Shown here one piece after another: positions 51,814-60,569 of a DNA stretch of 64,000 nucleotides (the first letter of the stretch is position 1; each line of letters starts with the position of its first letter). The stretch is from contig CALUOR010000009.1 in assembly GCA_944322285.1 (NCBI GenBank), positions 1-64,000 on the forward strand, written 5' to 3'. The DNA comes from an uncultured Bacteroides sp. (GTDB lineage Bacteria; Bacteroidota; Bacteroidia; Bacteroidales; Bacteroidaceae). The notes beneath the pieces were generated by a model. It saw nothing but the letters and a program-made list of their open reading frames with translations, did no database searches and was not told the origin of the DNA. The position numbers were made by a program, and so were the translations under genes.

Positions 51814-53529
51814 TTATTCTCCTAGTCTATGCAATGCTTCTTTCGCAAATTCATTGCCTTGTTCAGCGGCCTTGCGATACCATTTTATTGCCTCTGCCTT
51901 ATCTTTTGGTACACCATTGCCATATTCATACATGGAACCCAAATTGCATTGACTACCAGCATCGCCCTGTTCAGCGGCCTTGCGATACCATTTTGCAGCT
52001 TCTACATAATCTTGGGATACTCCTTCACCTGTATAATATATAGTACCCAACTTAAACTGAGCATATTTATAACCTTGTTCCGCTGCCATACGATACCACT
52101 TTACTGCTTGTAGACCATCCTTTGGAACATTTTTCCCCGAAGAATATATATACCCTAACTCTAATTGAGCAAACAAATTACCTTGTTCAGCGGCCTTACG
52201 ATAGCATTTAATAGCTTCTTTATAATCCTGTATAACACCACGACCAAGATTATAACAAGAAGCTAAGTTGGACAAAGCAGGAGTATGACCTTGTTCCGCA
52301 GCCTTGCGAAACCACTTTACGGCTTCTGCATCATCTTGGGGTACACCTTGCCCCATGAAATACATATTCCCCAAACCATTCTGAGCATCAGCATATCCCT
52401 GTTCAGCAGCTTGTCTGTATAAATCAACCGCAGTTACATAATCTCCTTTTTTATATGCCTCATCGGCTTTCGCAAATAGTTCTTCAGGACTTGGGCTGAA
52501 AAACATTGCATACATTCCCCAAAAAACTAATGCAAGAACCGCAAGCAGACCAACAATTTTTGCGTTCTTATAATTATTCGAATGTTGTTTTTGTTCTGTT
52601 TTTTGTCTTTCGGGTTTAGAAGAGGGAACATCCTCTTGTTTTATCACTGTATCTTCTGATTCTTTACAATCCAACAACTTCAAAAACGCATCTACATTCT
52701 GCGGACGTTCTTTCTTCTGCACCTTCATCGCCTGCCGAATGGCGTTACAAACCGAAGCGGAAAGCGTTTCCGGATAGTCTAAATCCGTCTCCAACAAATC
52801 GGTTGCCGAAGGCGGCACAATCCCGGTCACTAAATAATACAAGGTTGCTCCCAAGGCATAAATATCCGTCTGGGGTGAGAATTCCTTCACGCCTCCGGGC
52901 TTGTATTGCTCGATAGGTGCATATCCGTGACTGATGCCTACGGGTGTGGAACTCGTCTGGTTGCCTTCCGCATCGTATTGTTTGGAGAGACCGAAGTCTA
53001 ATAGAAAAACACGGTTGTCCGCATGGCGCAACATAATGTTGCCCGGCTTTACGTCCAAGTGATTTATCTTCCGTTCGTGCACGTACTTCAAGGCTTCCGC
53101 CACGGCACGGATGTACTTCACCGCTTCACTTTCCGGCAAAGCACCCCGGCGCTTCACCAATTGCGACAAGGATTCGCCTTCGATGTACTCCATCACATAG
53201 TAAGCCGTATTGTTCTCCTTGAATATATCGTGTATTTGGATGATGTTCGGATGCGTTAATGCGGCAATGGTGCGCGCTTCCTTCAGGAATTTGTTCAGAT
53301 AGCGTTCCATTGTCTCCCGATTGGAAGCCGTACCTAACGTGACGGAGGACGTATCGCCCTCGCGGCTGCAAAAGTCGCGCATAAAGAATTCCTTCACGGC
53401 GACTTTACGGTCCAACAGTTCTTGCGTGGCAAGGTAGGTGATGCCGAAACCTCCTTGTCCTAACACGCTTTCAATGCGGTATTTACCGCCTTGTAGGATG
53501 GCTCCCTTACTCAATTGTGACGAGTCCAT
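51814..53529 (-). CDS. Eukaryote-like Ser/Thr protein kinase with Sel1 repeats
   Basis: 571 residues from MDSSQLSKGAILQGGKYRIE. Kinase domain (about 16-285): glycine loop LGQGGFGITY, VAVKEF with Lys46, INHLDVKPGNIML with catalytic Asp159, LLDFGLSKQY with DFG at 178-180, and SPQTDIYALGATLYYL. Active residues are intact. A charged linker precedes one transmembrane helix (IVGLLAVLALVFWGMYAMFF, about 325-345), then six or seven 36-residue Sel1/TPR-like repeats to the end (AEAVKWFRKAAEQGH and variants). The layout suggests a membrane kinase with a scaffold or sensor domain on the far side. Targets unknown; no cognate phosphatase is adjacent. Confidence 0.93.
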   Translation of the reverse strand: MDSSQLSKGAILQGGKYRIESVLGQGGFGITYLATQELLDRKVAVKEFFMRDFCSREGDTSSVTLGTASNRETMERYLNKFLKEARTIAALTHPNIIQIHDIFKENNTAYYVMEYIEGESLSQLVKRRGALPESEAVKYIRAVAEALKYVHERKINHLDVKPGNIMLRHADNRVFLLDFGLSKQYDAEGNQTSSTPVGISHGYAPIEQYKPGGVKEFSPQTDIYALGATLYYLVTGIVPPSATDLLETDLDYPETLSASVCNAIRQAMKVQKKERPQNVDAFLKLLDCKESEDTVIKQEDVPSSKPERQKTEQKQHSNNYKNAKIVGLLAVLALVFWGMYAMFFSPSPEELFAKADEAYKKGDYVTAVDLYRQAAEQGYADAQNGLGNMYFMGQGVPQDDAEAVKWFRKAAEQGHTPALSNLASCYNLGRGVIQDYKEAIKCYRKAAEQGNLFAQLELGYIYSSGKNVPKDGLQAVKWYRMAAEQGYKYAQFKLGTIYYTGEGVSQDYVEAAKWYRKAAEQGDAGSQCNLGSMYEYGNGVPKDKAEAIKWYRKAAEQGNEFAKEALHRLGE

Positions 53530-53580
53530 GGTCTTTTCATTTTTTATTTTCCGCAATATTCGTCATTTTTTCCGACATTT

Positions 53581-53624
53581 CCAAACAAAAAGCCAACTAA
53601 CCCGCTATGAGTCAGTTGGCTTTT
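53581..53624 (-). terminator. Terminator of the beta-helix lipoprotein gene
   Basis: AAAAGCCAACT and AGTTGGCTTTT are perfect inverted repeats around a 14-base loop, with a T-run on the minus strand (TTTTTGTTTGG). Confidence 0.82.
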
Positions 53625-53672
53625 ACGAATATTTCTACTTATCCCGAAAGCGGTTGGGAAAGTATTCAGACA

Positions 53673-55199
53673 CTATTCCTTCTCCAATTCCTTGAAGAAC
53701 GCTTCAATAGCCACGGGGTTTACAAAATAATGCAAACTGTCACCCACCATTTTTTCATTCATAAGTTTGCGCAAACCGGCATATCCCTGAGGGTCTACGG
53801 CCAATATTTGCTTTTCGTAGCAAACGGATGTCGTACGCTTCTGCTCATCAGCAGGCAGTCGGTCATAACGGCCCAAATACCAGTTCCCTTCAAAATGATT
53901 GTGGGTGGATTTCGTCATGTCAAAACGGCTTTGCTCTGCTGTGTAGAACAAATTTTTGCGGAACACGGTGCTGTCGGCATAACCGTCCCAACTGTCCGAG
54001 GTTATCATCGTACGATCGATGTTTTTTGCCGGCTTCACATTTGCATGCAGGATGTTGTGCTCTACCAGAGTGTTCTTGGTCGGCCCGCCAATATGGATGC
54101 CGGGTGAGAACATGCCCGCACGTGTCTCTTTCGGACGAATGCCATCGCCTATGCTAATATTGTATCGAACAATGCTTCCAATGTTGCCTATGCTGTAATC
54201 GGTTTGCGAGCCTGCGTTGCAAATCAAGACCAAGCCTCCATAGTTGTCATGGCTATAATTATATTGTATCACGGTATTGGTGCAATTGTAATCGCAATCA
54301 TACGCCTGCGCATCCCAGGGGGCTTTATGTCCGCTCACATCGTTGAATTGTATCAGCGTATTGTCGCAGCTCCAAGGCCAGATGCCGGCCGCCGCTTCCG
54401 TAGGAGGAAGAATATCGGGGCAGTTGCGCATGACGTTATACTCTATCAAAGTGCTGTCACAACCTATCGGCACAATGCCGTCACCAGGCACTTCTTCTAT
54501 CAGGTTACCACGCACTACGGTGTGCAGGCTGGGATACCAATTACGCCGATCGCTATAAGCACCCCATATCATGGCATTACGTGCACAGCGTAGAATATGA
54601 CAATTCTCAATGGTCAGGCTATCGAAACGGGAGGGGACTTGCTTACCCCCGTTAACTATGAGGATGCCGCAACCTCCGCCTTCGGCTTTCACCAACGAGC
54701 CGTTGACATCGCGGACGGTTATGCCATTCACCCGAATACTATGAGAGGTACCATAATCCCAACATTCTATCTTTAATCCACTTCGTCCGGCCATGCGCTC
54801 CTTACCGGTATTGACTATCTCCAAATTCTGGATAGTCACATAATCGGAGTTATAGACACGGGCCGCATAACGGGAGGTATCATGTCCCATGATGCAAGGA
54901 TTCTTCTCTCCCTCGCCATAAGCATCAATCACAATACGGTCGGTAGCCGTTCCTTTACCCGTGATTTCAAGCTGACCGTGGAAAGTCTCTCCCCGTTTCA
55001 ACAGCAGTTTATCACCTGCGTTAAGGGTCAGTTGCTTTACTTTATCCAAGCTCTGCCAAGCTTCTTCCGCACTGGTGCCTGAATTGGTGTCATTCCCTGC
55101 CGTGGCGTCCAAATAATAAGTATGCCCCTTGTCTGTGCCGCACGAAGCGAGCATCAGGAACGCTAAAAGAGAGGAGCATAGTAAGCAAGATGTTTTCAT
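53673..55199 (-). CDS. Right-handed beta-helix lipoprotein (pectate-lyase-like fold)
   Basis: 508 residues. Lipoprotein signal LLAFLMLASCG (Cys20). The mature start YYLDATAGNDTNSGTSAEEAWQSL is the DUF1565-type opening common to parallel beta-helix lyases and hydrolases. The body is a series of coils (NSDYVTIQNLEIVNTG; IRVNGITVRDVNGSLV; FDSLTIENCHILRCARNAMIWG; HTVVRGNLIEEVPGDGIVPIG; TNTVIQYNYSHDNYGGLVL). Asp/Asn/Lys clusters that could bind calcium occur, but I cannot assign a PL or GH family. It lies behind a SusC/SusD pair and has its own promoter. Likely a surface or periplasmic carbohydrate-active enzyme. Confidence 0.85.
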   Translation of the reverse strand: MKTSCLLCSSLLAFLMLASCGTDKGHTYYLDATAGNDTNSGTSAEEAWQSLDKVKQLTLNAGDKLLLKRGETFHGQLEITGKGTATDRIVIDAYGEGEKNPCIMGHDTSRYAARVYNSDYVTIQNLEIVNTGKERMAGRSGLKIECWDYGTSHSIRVNGITVRDVNGSLVKAEGGGCGILIVNGGKQVPSRFDSLTIENCHILRCARNAMIWGAYSDRRNWYPSLHTVVRGNLIEEVPGDGIVPIGCDSTLIEYNVMRNCPDILPPTEAAAGIWPWSCDNTLIQFNDVSGHKAPWDAQAYDCDYNCTNTVIQYNYSHDNYGGLVLICNAGSQTDYSIGNIGSIVRYNISIGDGIRPKETRAGMFSPGIHIGGPTKNTLVEHNILHANVKPAKNIDRTMITSDSWDGYADSTVFRKNLFYTAEQSRFDMTKSTHNHFEGNWYLGRYDRLPADEQKRTTSVCYEKQILAVDPQGYAGLRKLMNEKMVGDSLHYFVNPVAIEAFFKELEKE

Positions 55200-55245
55200 G
55201 TAGAATTAAAATTTAATATGACAATATGCAAATATGATTTCTCTG

Positions 55246-55253
55246 CAAATATA
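55246..55253 (-). promoter_or_regulatory. -7 promoter box for the beta-helix gene
   Basis: CAAATATA reads TATATTTG on the minus strand, an exact TAnnTTTG, 46 bp before the start and just downstream of the susD terminator. Confidence 0.62.
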
Positions 55254-55265
55254 TCCATTTAAATT

Positions 55266-55303
55266 GAAAAATGGCACAGATCATACCCACAATCTGTGCC
55301 ATT
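55266..55303 (-). terminator. Terminator of the second SusC/SusD operon
   Basis: AATGGCACAGAT (55270-55281) and ATCTGTGCCATT (55292-55303) are perfect inverted repeats around a 10-base loop, followed on the minus strand by a T-run. Confidence 0.82.
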
Positions 55304-55326
55304 CATGGTTATCCTGTACAATCAGT

Positions 55327-56931
55327 TTATTTCCACAATTCGTGCTGTTCCAACATGGAGTTGGACTCCAACTCACTCAGCGGAATCGGCCATACGTAAT
55401 CACGCTCACCATTGTAGGTACGGGCCTCGTAAGCCAAGCCTAAGCTGGTACGTTCATGCTCAATATTAGCTACAGCCTTATCCAGTTCGTGCCAACGATA
55501 AACATCAAACAAGCGCAAGCCTTCGAAAGCCAACTCTACACGGCGTTCGTGCTTGATAATCTCCAGCAAACGTTCGGCCGACAAGCCAGTGCCTTCCACA
55601 TCTTCTACACGAGGCATGTCAACAGTGGGACGTTGACGTATCTGATTGATAAGACTGCGTACTTCGACTTCATCATATTCTCCGCTTTGTACCAAAGCCT
55701 CAGCCAACGAAAGCAAGACTTCGGCATAACGAACAATATAGAAATCCTGCCCATTATCCCATGAATTGTTGGTATCCGTATCATCGAAATACTTCATGAC
55801 ATAAACCATGGAAAGGGATGCGGCAGCACCACCATACCAGGCACCTTCTCCACCTTTTCCATTCCAGCACATACCGGGCACGAATAATGTAGTGTACAAA
55901 CGCGGGTCACGTCCCTCAAAATGAGCAGCATTGGGTTGGCTCACATCCAAAGTCCCGTCACTCTTCATAACTCCATAATTCGTATCGGTCGTCTTCAAAC
56001 CGGTAGCCTGCATATAATAATCATCCGCCAAATCGAGTGTGCCGTTCATAGCTTCCAGCGGTGTATTCCAGTGAGCGTTGTAAGCAGCACCTTCACTTAC
56101 GCCCGGACCTTCGTAGCGCACGGCAAAAATGATTTCATTAGAGGTCTCACCGGTTTGGGTAAACAATTCATCATAATCATCGTAAAGAGAATAACCCAAT
56201 CCCATGATTTCACGATAAGCAGCAATGGCATCAGCCCATTTTTCATTATACAATGCCATACGACCCAAAATGGCAAGCGCGGCACCTTTAGTAATACGAC
56301 CTCTGTCTGCCGTCTGAGGAAGCACTTCTACACATGCTTTTAAATCCGTCATCACACTCTCTACAATCGTCTCACGATCGGTCTTGGCACATTCGGCATT
56401 ATCCAATGTCAATGGTTCCGTCAGGTAAGGTACATCCTGATAAGTGATGGTCAGGTTAATGTACATCAGCGAGCGGAGCACAATGGCTTCGGCCTTGTAG
56501 CATTCCTTGTCGGAATCGGACAATCCTTCTACCCGGTCGACATTGGATATCAGCAAATTACAACGGTTGATGGTTTCGTAACAAGCATTCCAATAATCGG
56601 AGAATACCCATGAAGAAGAGTTTTGAATACCCATAGCCACATCATAACCAGGCACCCAGCCGCTCCAGTTGAAGTGGCCGCCGTTGTCCGAAATACATTC
56701 CATGTACAAAGGACCAAACGTGTATTGGTCAGCATTATACAACCAGTTGCTTTGCAACGCATCGTAGCAGGCGGTCAACGCCATCAGGGCATCTTCAGGC
56801 GTCTGCCAGAAAGTAGAGGAGGAAATTTCGGTCAGCGAATCCTTTTGCAGAAAGCTGTCGGAACAAGAAGTGGCTGCCGTCAGTGTTCCGGCCATCAGAC
56901 CGAGAGTCAAATATTTGTTTATCAGTTTCAT
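55327..56931 (-). CDS. SusD/RagB family lipoprotein (second locus)
   Basis: 534 residues. Lipoprotein signal YLTLGLMAGTLTAATSCSD with acylated Cys near 23. SusD-like N-terminal domain (FLQKDSLTEISSSTFWQTPEDALMALTACYDAL), TPR helices (ALAILGRMALYNEKWADAIAAYREIM), and the RagB/SusD C-terminal domain (IVRYAEVLLSLAEALVQSG, ELAFEGLRLFDVYRWHEL). The C-terminal DYVWPIPLSELESN is typical. It starts 14 bp after the SusC stop. Ligand unknown. Confidence 0.95.
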   Translation of the reverse strand: MKLINKYLTLGLMAGTLTAATSCSDSFLQKDSLTEISSSTFWQTPEDALMALTACYDALQSNWLYNADQYTFGPLYMECISDNGGHFNWSGWVPGYDVAMGIQNSSSWVFSDYWNACYETINRCNLLISNVDRVEGLSDSDKECYKAEAIVLRSLMYINLTITYQDVPYLTEPLTLDNAECAKTDRETIVESVMTDLKACVEVLPQTADRGRITKGAALAILGRMALYNEKWADAIAAYREIMGLGYSLYDDYDELFTQTGETSNEIIFAVRYEGPGVSEGAAYNAHWNTPLEAMNGTLDLADDYYMQATGLKTTDTNYGVMKSDGTLDVSQPNAAHFEGRDPRLYTTLFVPGMCWNGKGGEGAWYGGAAASLSMVYVMKYFDDTDTNNSWDNGQDFYIVRYAEVLLSLAEALVQSGEYDEVEVRSLINQIRQRPTVDMPRVEDVEGTGLSAERLLEIIKHERRVELAFEGLRLFDVYRWHELDKAVANIEHERTSLGLAYEARTYNGERDYVWPIPLSELESNSMLEQHELWK

Positions 56932-56945
56932 AATCGTTCTGTTTT

Positions 56946-59900
56946 TTAGAATTTAACGTTAACACCAAATGAATAAGTCTTCGTATTGGGGTGAACATCG
57001 TTACGCATATCGCTGCTCTGCTTTTCCGGGTCGTAGTCATCCAACGAAGTAAAGGTCAACAAGTTGGTTCCGGCCACGTAGAGGCGCAGACTCTTGACGC
57101 CAAGTTTGGACATCCAAGCCTCATTGCGGAAAGTATAACCAATTTCGATGTTCTTCAAGCGCAGGTAATCACCCTTGGTCAGCCAGAAAGACGAATAAAT
57201 ATCGTTGTTCGTATTGCCCAGTCGCGGCATGCTTCCATCGATATTATCGGGCGACCAGCGGTCCAGCCAGCGGGAAGTCTTGTTACCACCGTTAGAGATA
57301 ACAGTCTCATCCCAATTGAAGCGGTCGAGTCCGGAAACGCCTTGCCAGAAAGTATTCACATCCAAATTCTTCCAAAAGAAACCTAAATTGAAAGAGAATT
57401 GCAACTTCGGGAACGGATTACCAATGATTTGACGATCATCATCCTCGGTGATGTTTCCATCTCCACTTAAGTCTTCATAGATAATGTCACCCAGTTGTGG
57501 AGCCTGTCCGTTGATGGTGGCGGGATAACGCTCTAAGTCGGCTTCTGTACGATAGATGCCAAGTGCCTTCAGTCCATAGAACGAATTGATAGCTTCTCCT
57601 TCACGATTAATGGTGTGCCCATCAATGCTTTCCTGACCTTTCATGTCGAGAATCTTATTCTTCACACCTGCCAATGACACACCAGCCTGCCATTGCCAGT
57701 CGCCCGCTCCGTCATAGTAATTAACAGCGAGTTCCCAACCCCGATTGCGGACCTTACCGGCATTCTGATAAGGAGCACTGAGTGACCCTAAGTAGATGTT
57801 CGGCATAGGGAGTTGCAGCAAAATGTCCGAAGTAGTCTTGTCATACCAGTCGAACGTCACATTAATGCGGCTCTGTAAGAACGATGCGTCCAAACCGACA
57901 TCAGTAATGGTGGTTGTCTCCCACTTAATGTCTTCGTTGGCTATCTTCGTCTTGCGCATACCAATATACTTGTTGTCGCCAAAGTAGTAACCACCTTGAG
58001 CGGCCAATGTCTCTACATAGGTATAATCACCTATTTCCTGGTTACCCAGTTTACCCCAGCTGGCACGCAGTTTCAGGGAGCTTAACCAATCGACGTCTTC
58101 CATAAAGCTTTCGCTCGAAATGAGCCATGCACCCGAGAATGAGGGGAACGTTGCATAGCGGTTGTTCTTGGGCAAACGGGAAGAACCATCGCGGCGCACA
58201 TTGGCCTCGAACAAATAACGTCCGTCATAGTTGTAGTTGACACGTCCGAAGAAAGACTGCAAAGCCGTCTCAACCGCCTCACCTTCTACGGAAGGATTCT
58301 GCGAGCCACCGTTTAGCTCGTAAATGTTCTCTGTCGGGAAGTCCTGAATACCGGCCGTATTGGAATCCCAACGGCTACCCTGAATAGAGTGGCCCAACAG
58401 GATGGTAAACTCATGCTTGCCGATGCGGTTGGTGTACGTCAGGATGTTTTCGTTAATGTAACTGGTCTCCAGATAATGGTAGTCACTCAACGAGTTCATG
58501 GTTCCGGCGGGCTGAAGTTCATTGCCATCGGCATCGTACACAGCCAAGCTTTTCGGATTGTACGTTGAAGTATCATTCATATAATACTTGTAAGCCAAGC
58601 TGGAACGGAACTTCAAACCTTTCCAAATGTCAATCTCACCATAGAACTGTCCGTCAAAACGGTAGTGCTTGTTATCCTTATAACCGTTGTTCAACGCATA
58701 GATAGGATTCTTGAACACAGTAGAGGAGATGAACGGGTTTCCGTCCACATAGCCGTAATGACCGTTTTGATAAGTAACGGGAACGGTAGGACGAGTAAAC
58801 CACGTCAGATAACGCATCAAACCTTCACCCGTAACGCTGGTAGTAGGTTCCTCGATGCTCTGACGGCTACCGGAGAGGTTTAAGCCAATCTTCACAATAC
58901 CCAACTTGGCATCCAAGTTAGAACGGAAGTTGAAACGCTGGTTGGACGTATTCTTCATAATACCTTCCTGCTTGAAATACTGCGTAGAAATCATGTAGTG
59001 CACATCTTTGCTACCACCGGTAACAGAAAGGTGATGCTGGTGCATAGGAGCCGTACGGAACATTTCACCCGCCCAGTCCGTATTGGCAAAGTGATCCGGA
59101 TCCGAACCCGTGCGCAAGGCCTCCAGCATATCTTCCGTATAAGCCTTTGAAGGCTGGGCTTCGTTATACATTTTCGCCCATTCATACGAGTTCACATAAT
59201 CCGGCAACACCGTAGCCTGCTGAATGGCAATGCTACCCGTATAAGTAATAGACGGTTTCTGCTCTGCACCGCGCTTGGTCGTCACCAAGATGACACCATT
59301 AGCAGCACGTACACCGTAAATGGCGGCCGAAGCAGCATCCTTCAATACGGATACACTGGCGATATCATCGGCAGGCAAGTCAGCCATTTGGGCAATACTA
59401 CTCTCCACACCGTCAATCAGCACCATCGGGTTGTTCTTGTCCGCGTCACCCATTGTACCTACACCACGAATGCGGATTTCCGGACTATCGTGTCCAGCTT
59501 GCGCACCGTTACCGGTAAGCACCACGCCAGGCAGACGTCCCTGCAACATATTTGTAGTGTTGGCCACCGGCATGGATGCCAATTCGTCAAATTGTACAGC
59601 AGAGACGGAACCGGTCAGGTTTTCCTTCTTCTGCACACCGTAACCCACGACAACCACCTCCTCAATCATCTCTGTATCTTCCTTAAGAAGCACATTAAGG
59701 TTCATGCCGTCCTGATTGATGGTGAACTCCTGCGTGGCATATCCCACAAAAGAAATGGAAAGAATAGAATTTGGCGACACCTGCAATGAGAAAGAACCAT
59801 CAATACCGGTAATGACACCATTGGTCGTCCCTTTCTCGACAACACTTGCTCCAATAACAAATTCGCCAAAATTATCTTTCACTACACCGGTCACTTTGTA

Positions 59901-60014
59901 ACTCCCGGCATTTTGCCTCGTATCGGCCTGTACACCGGAGGCTGTCATCATAAAGAAACAAAACAATAAGAATGAAAGGCTTAGTGTTTTGCCAAAAAAC
60001 AGTTTGCTCGTCAT
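56946..60014 (-). CDS. SusC/RagA family TonB-linked transporter (second locus)
   Basis: 1022 residues. Signal peptide (LSLSFLLFCFFMMTASGVQA), carboxypeptidase-regulatory-like domain (YKVTGVVKDNFGEFVIGASV, about 38-115), plug entry (EEVVVVGYGVQKKENLTGSVS), plug motif GVRAANGVILVTTK, then the barrel ending in SFGVNVKF with C-terminal Phe. It imports glycan or another nutrient with the SusD downstream. No regulator (ECF-sigma/anti-sigma, HTCS or SusR) is adjacent in the window, and the 555-bp upstream gap holds repeats rather than an evident promoter. Confidence 0.96.
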   Translation of the reverse strand: MTSKLFFGKTLSLSFLLFCFFMMTASGVQADTRQNAGSYKVTGVVKDNFGEFVIGASVVEKGTTNGVITGIDGSFSLQVSPNSILSISFVGYATQEFTINQDGMNLNVLLKEDTEMIEEVVVVGYGVQKKENLTGSVSAVQFDELASMPVANTTNMLQGRLPGVVLTGNGAQAGHDSPEIRIRGVGTMGDADKNNPMVLIDGVESSIAQMADLPADDIASVSVLKDAASAAIYGVRAANGVILVTTKRGAEQKPSITYTGSIAIQQATVLPDYVNSYEWAKMYNEAQPSKAYTEDMLEALRTGSDPDHFANTDWAGEMFRTAPMHQHHLSVTGGSKDVHYMISTQYFKQEGIMKNTSNQRFNFRSNLDAKLGIVKIGLNLSGSRQSIEEPTTSVTGEGLMRYLTWFTRPTVPVTYQNGHYGYVDGNPFISSTVFKNPIYALNNGYKDNKHYRFDGQFYGEIDIWKGLKFRSSLAYKYYMNDTSTYNPKSLAVYDADGNELQPAGTMNSLSDYHYLETSYINENILTYTNRIGKHEFTILLGHSIQGSRWDSNTAGIQDFPTENIYELNGGSQNPSVEGEAVETALQSFFGRVNYNYDGRYLFEANVRRDGSSRLPKNNRYATFPSFSGAWLISSESFMEDVDWLSSLKLRASWGKLGNQEIGDYTYVETLAAQGGYYFGDNKYIGMRKTKIANEDIKWETTTITDVGLDASFLQSRINVTFDWYDKTTSDILLQLPMPNIYLGSLSAPYQNAGKVRNRGWELAVNYYDGAGDWQWQAGVSLAGVKNKILDMKGQESIDGHTINREGEAINSFYGLKALGIYRTEADLERYPATINGQAPQLGDIIYEDLSGDGNITEDDDRQIIGNPFPKLQFSFNLGFFWKNLDVNTFWQGVSGLDRFNWDETVISNGGNKTSRWLDRWSPDNIDGSMPRLGNTNNDIYSSFWLTKGDYLRLKNIEIGYTFRNEAWMSKLGVKSLRLYVAGTNLLTFTSLDDYDPEKQSSDMRNDVHPNTKTYSFGVNVKF

Positions 60015-60230
60015 AAAATATAAAAGATTTTAAGTTAAACATTATTTTATTTAAAGCGGGGCTAAATTGCAGTTTTTCTACCATAAAACTTGATAAAGAA
60101 ATGCCGATAAAGGGTGAATGGACAAAATTTCATCCTTTTCAGGCATTTTACTACCCCTAAAAGTAGCCCTCATGTACGATTCTTCAGCAGGTGAACAAGA
60201 GAGAAAAGTTATCCTCATTCCCCAAACTTG

Positions 60231-60281
60231 AATGAAGAATTAAAGCGCATGCTATCATACCGCATAGTTATTCTTCATTCT
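60231..60281. repeat. Inverted repeat GAATGAAGAAT / ATTCTTCATTC
   Basis: Perfect 11-bp inverted repeats at 60231-60241 and 60271-60281, in the gap between nuoN and the second susC. The same GAATGAAGAA word forms the terminator-like hairpin at 88-136. No gene was seen anywhere in the gap 60015-60569. Confidence 0.55.
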
Positions 60282-60345
60282 TCATTTAGGCATAAACTAA
60301 ATATGACCAATTATTTAGTTAAGTAACTAATCAAAATTATCTTAT

Positions 60346-60439
60346 AGCACACAGATGACACAGATGAGACTGATTTGCACAGATTATTTTTTAATAATAT
60401 CTGTGGTCATCTGTTCAATCAGTGTCATCTGTGTGCCAT
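60346..60439. repeat. Long imperfect inverted repeat of CACAGAT/ATCTGTG words
   Basis: AGCACACAGATGACACAGAT on the left is mirrored by GTCATCTGTGTGCC on the right, with GCACAGATTATT and AATAATATCTGTG near the centre; the arms are about 45 bases. A single-stranded copy would fold into one long hairpin. Words are shared with 30750-30884. Non-coding. Confidence 0.7.
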
Positions 60440-60499
60440 AGTATAAGTTAATTCTGTACACTTACTTAAACTATATTATCCGAAGACTATTACTATACT

Positions 60500-60541
60500 A
60501 AAAACGGCTATCCCTCTATCACAAGAAGAGGAATAGCCGTT
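60500..60541 (-). terminator. Terminator of the nuo operon
   Basis: AACGGCTATTCCTCT and AGAGGGATAGCCGTT (as read on the minus strand) form a long stem, followed by TTTTAG, about 30 bp after the nuoN stop. Confidence 0.85.
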
Positions 60542-60569
60542 ACTACACTATACTTAAAAAAGGAGAACC

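Noticed and set aside
51814-60014. Type VI secretion or phage-defence island around the Sel1 kinase
   Set aside because: No secretion, nuclease or phage genes accompany it; only a decayed ATPase fragment is near, which is not enough.
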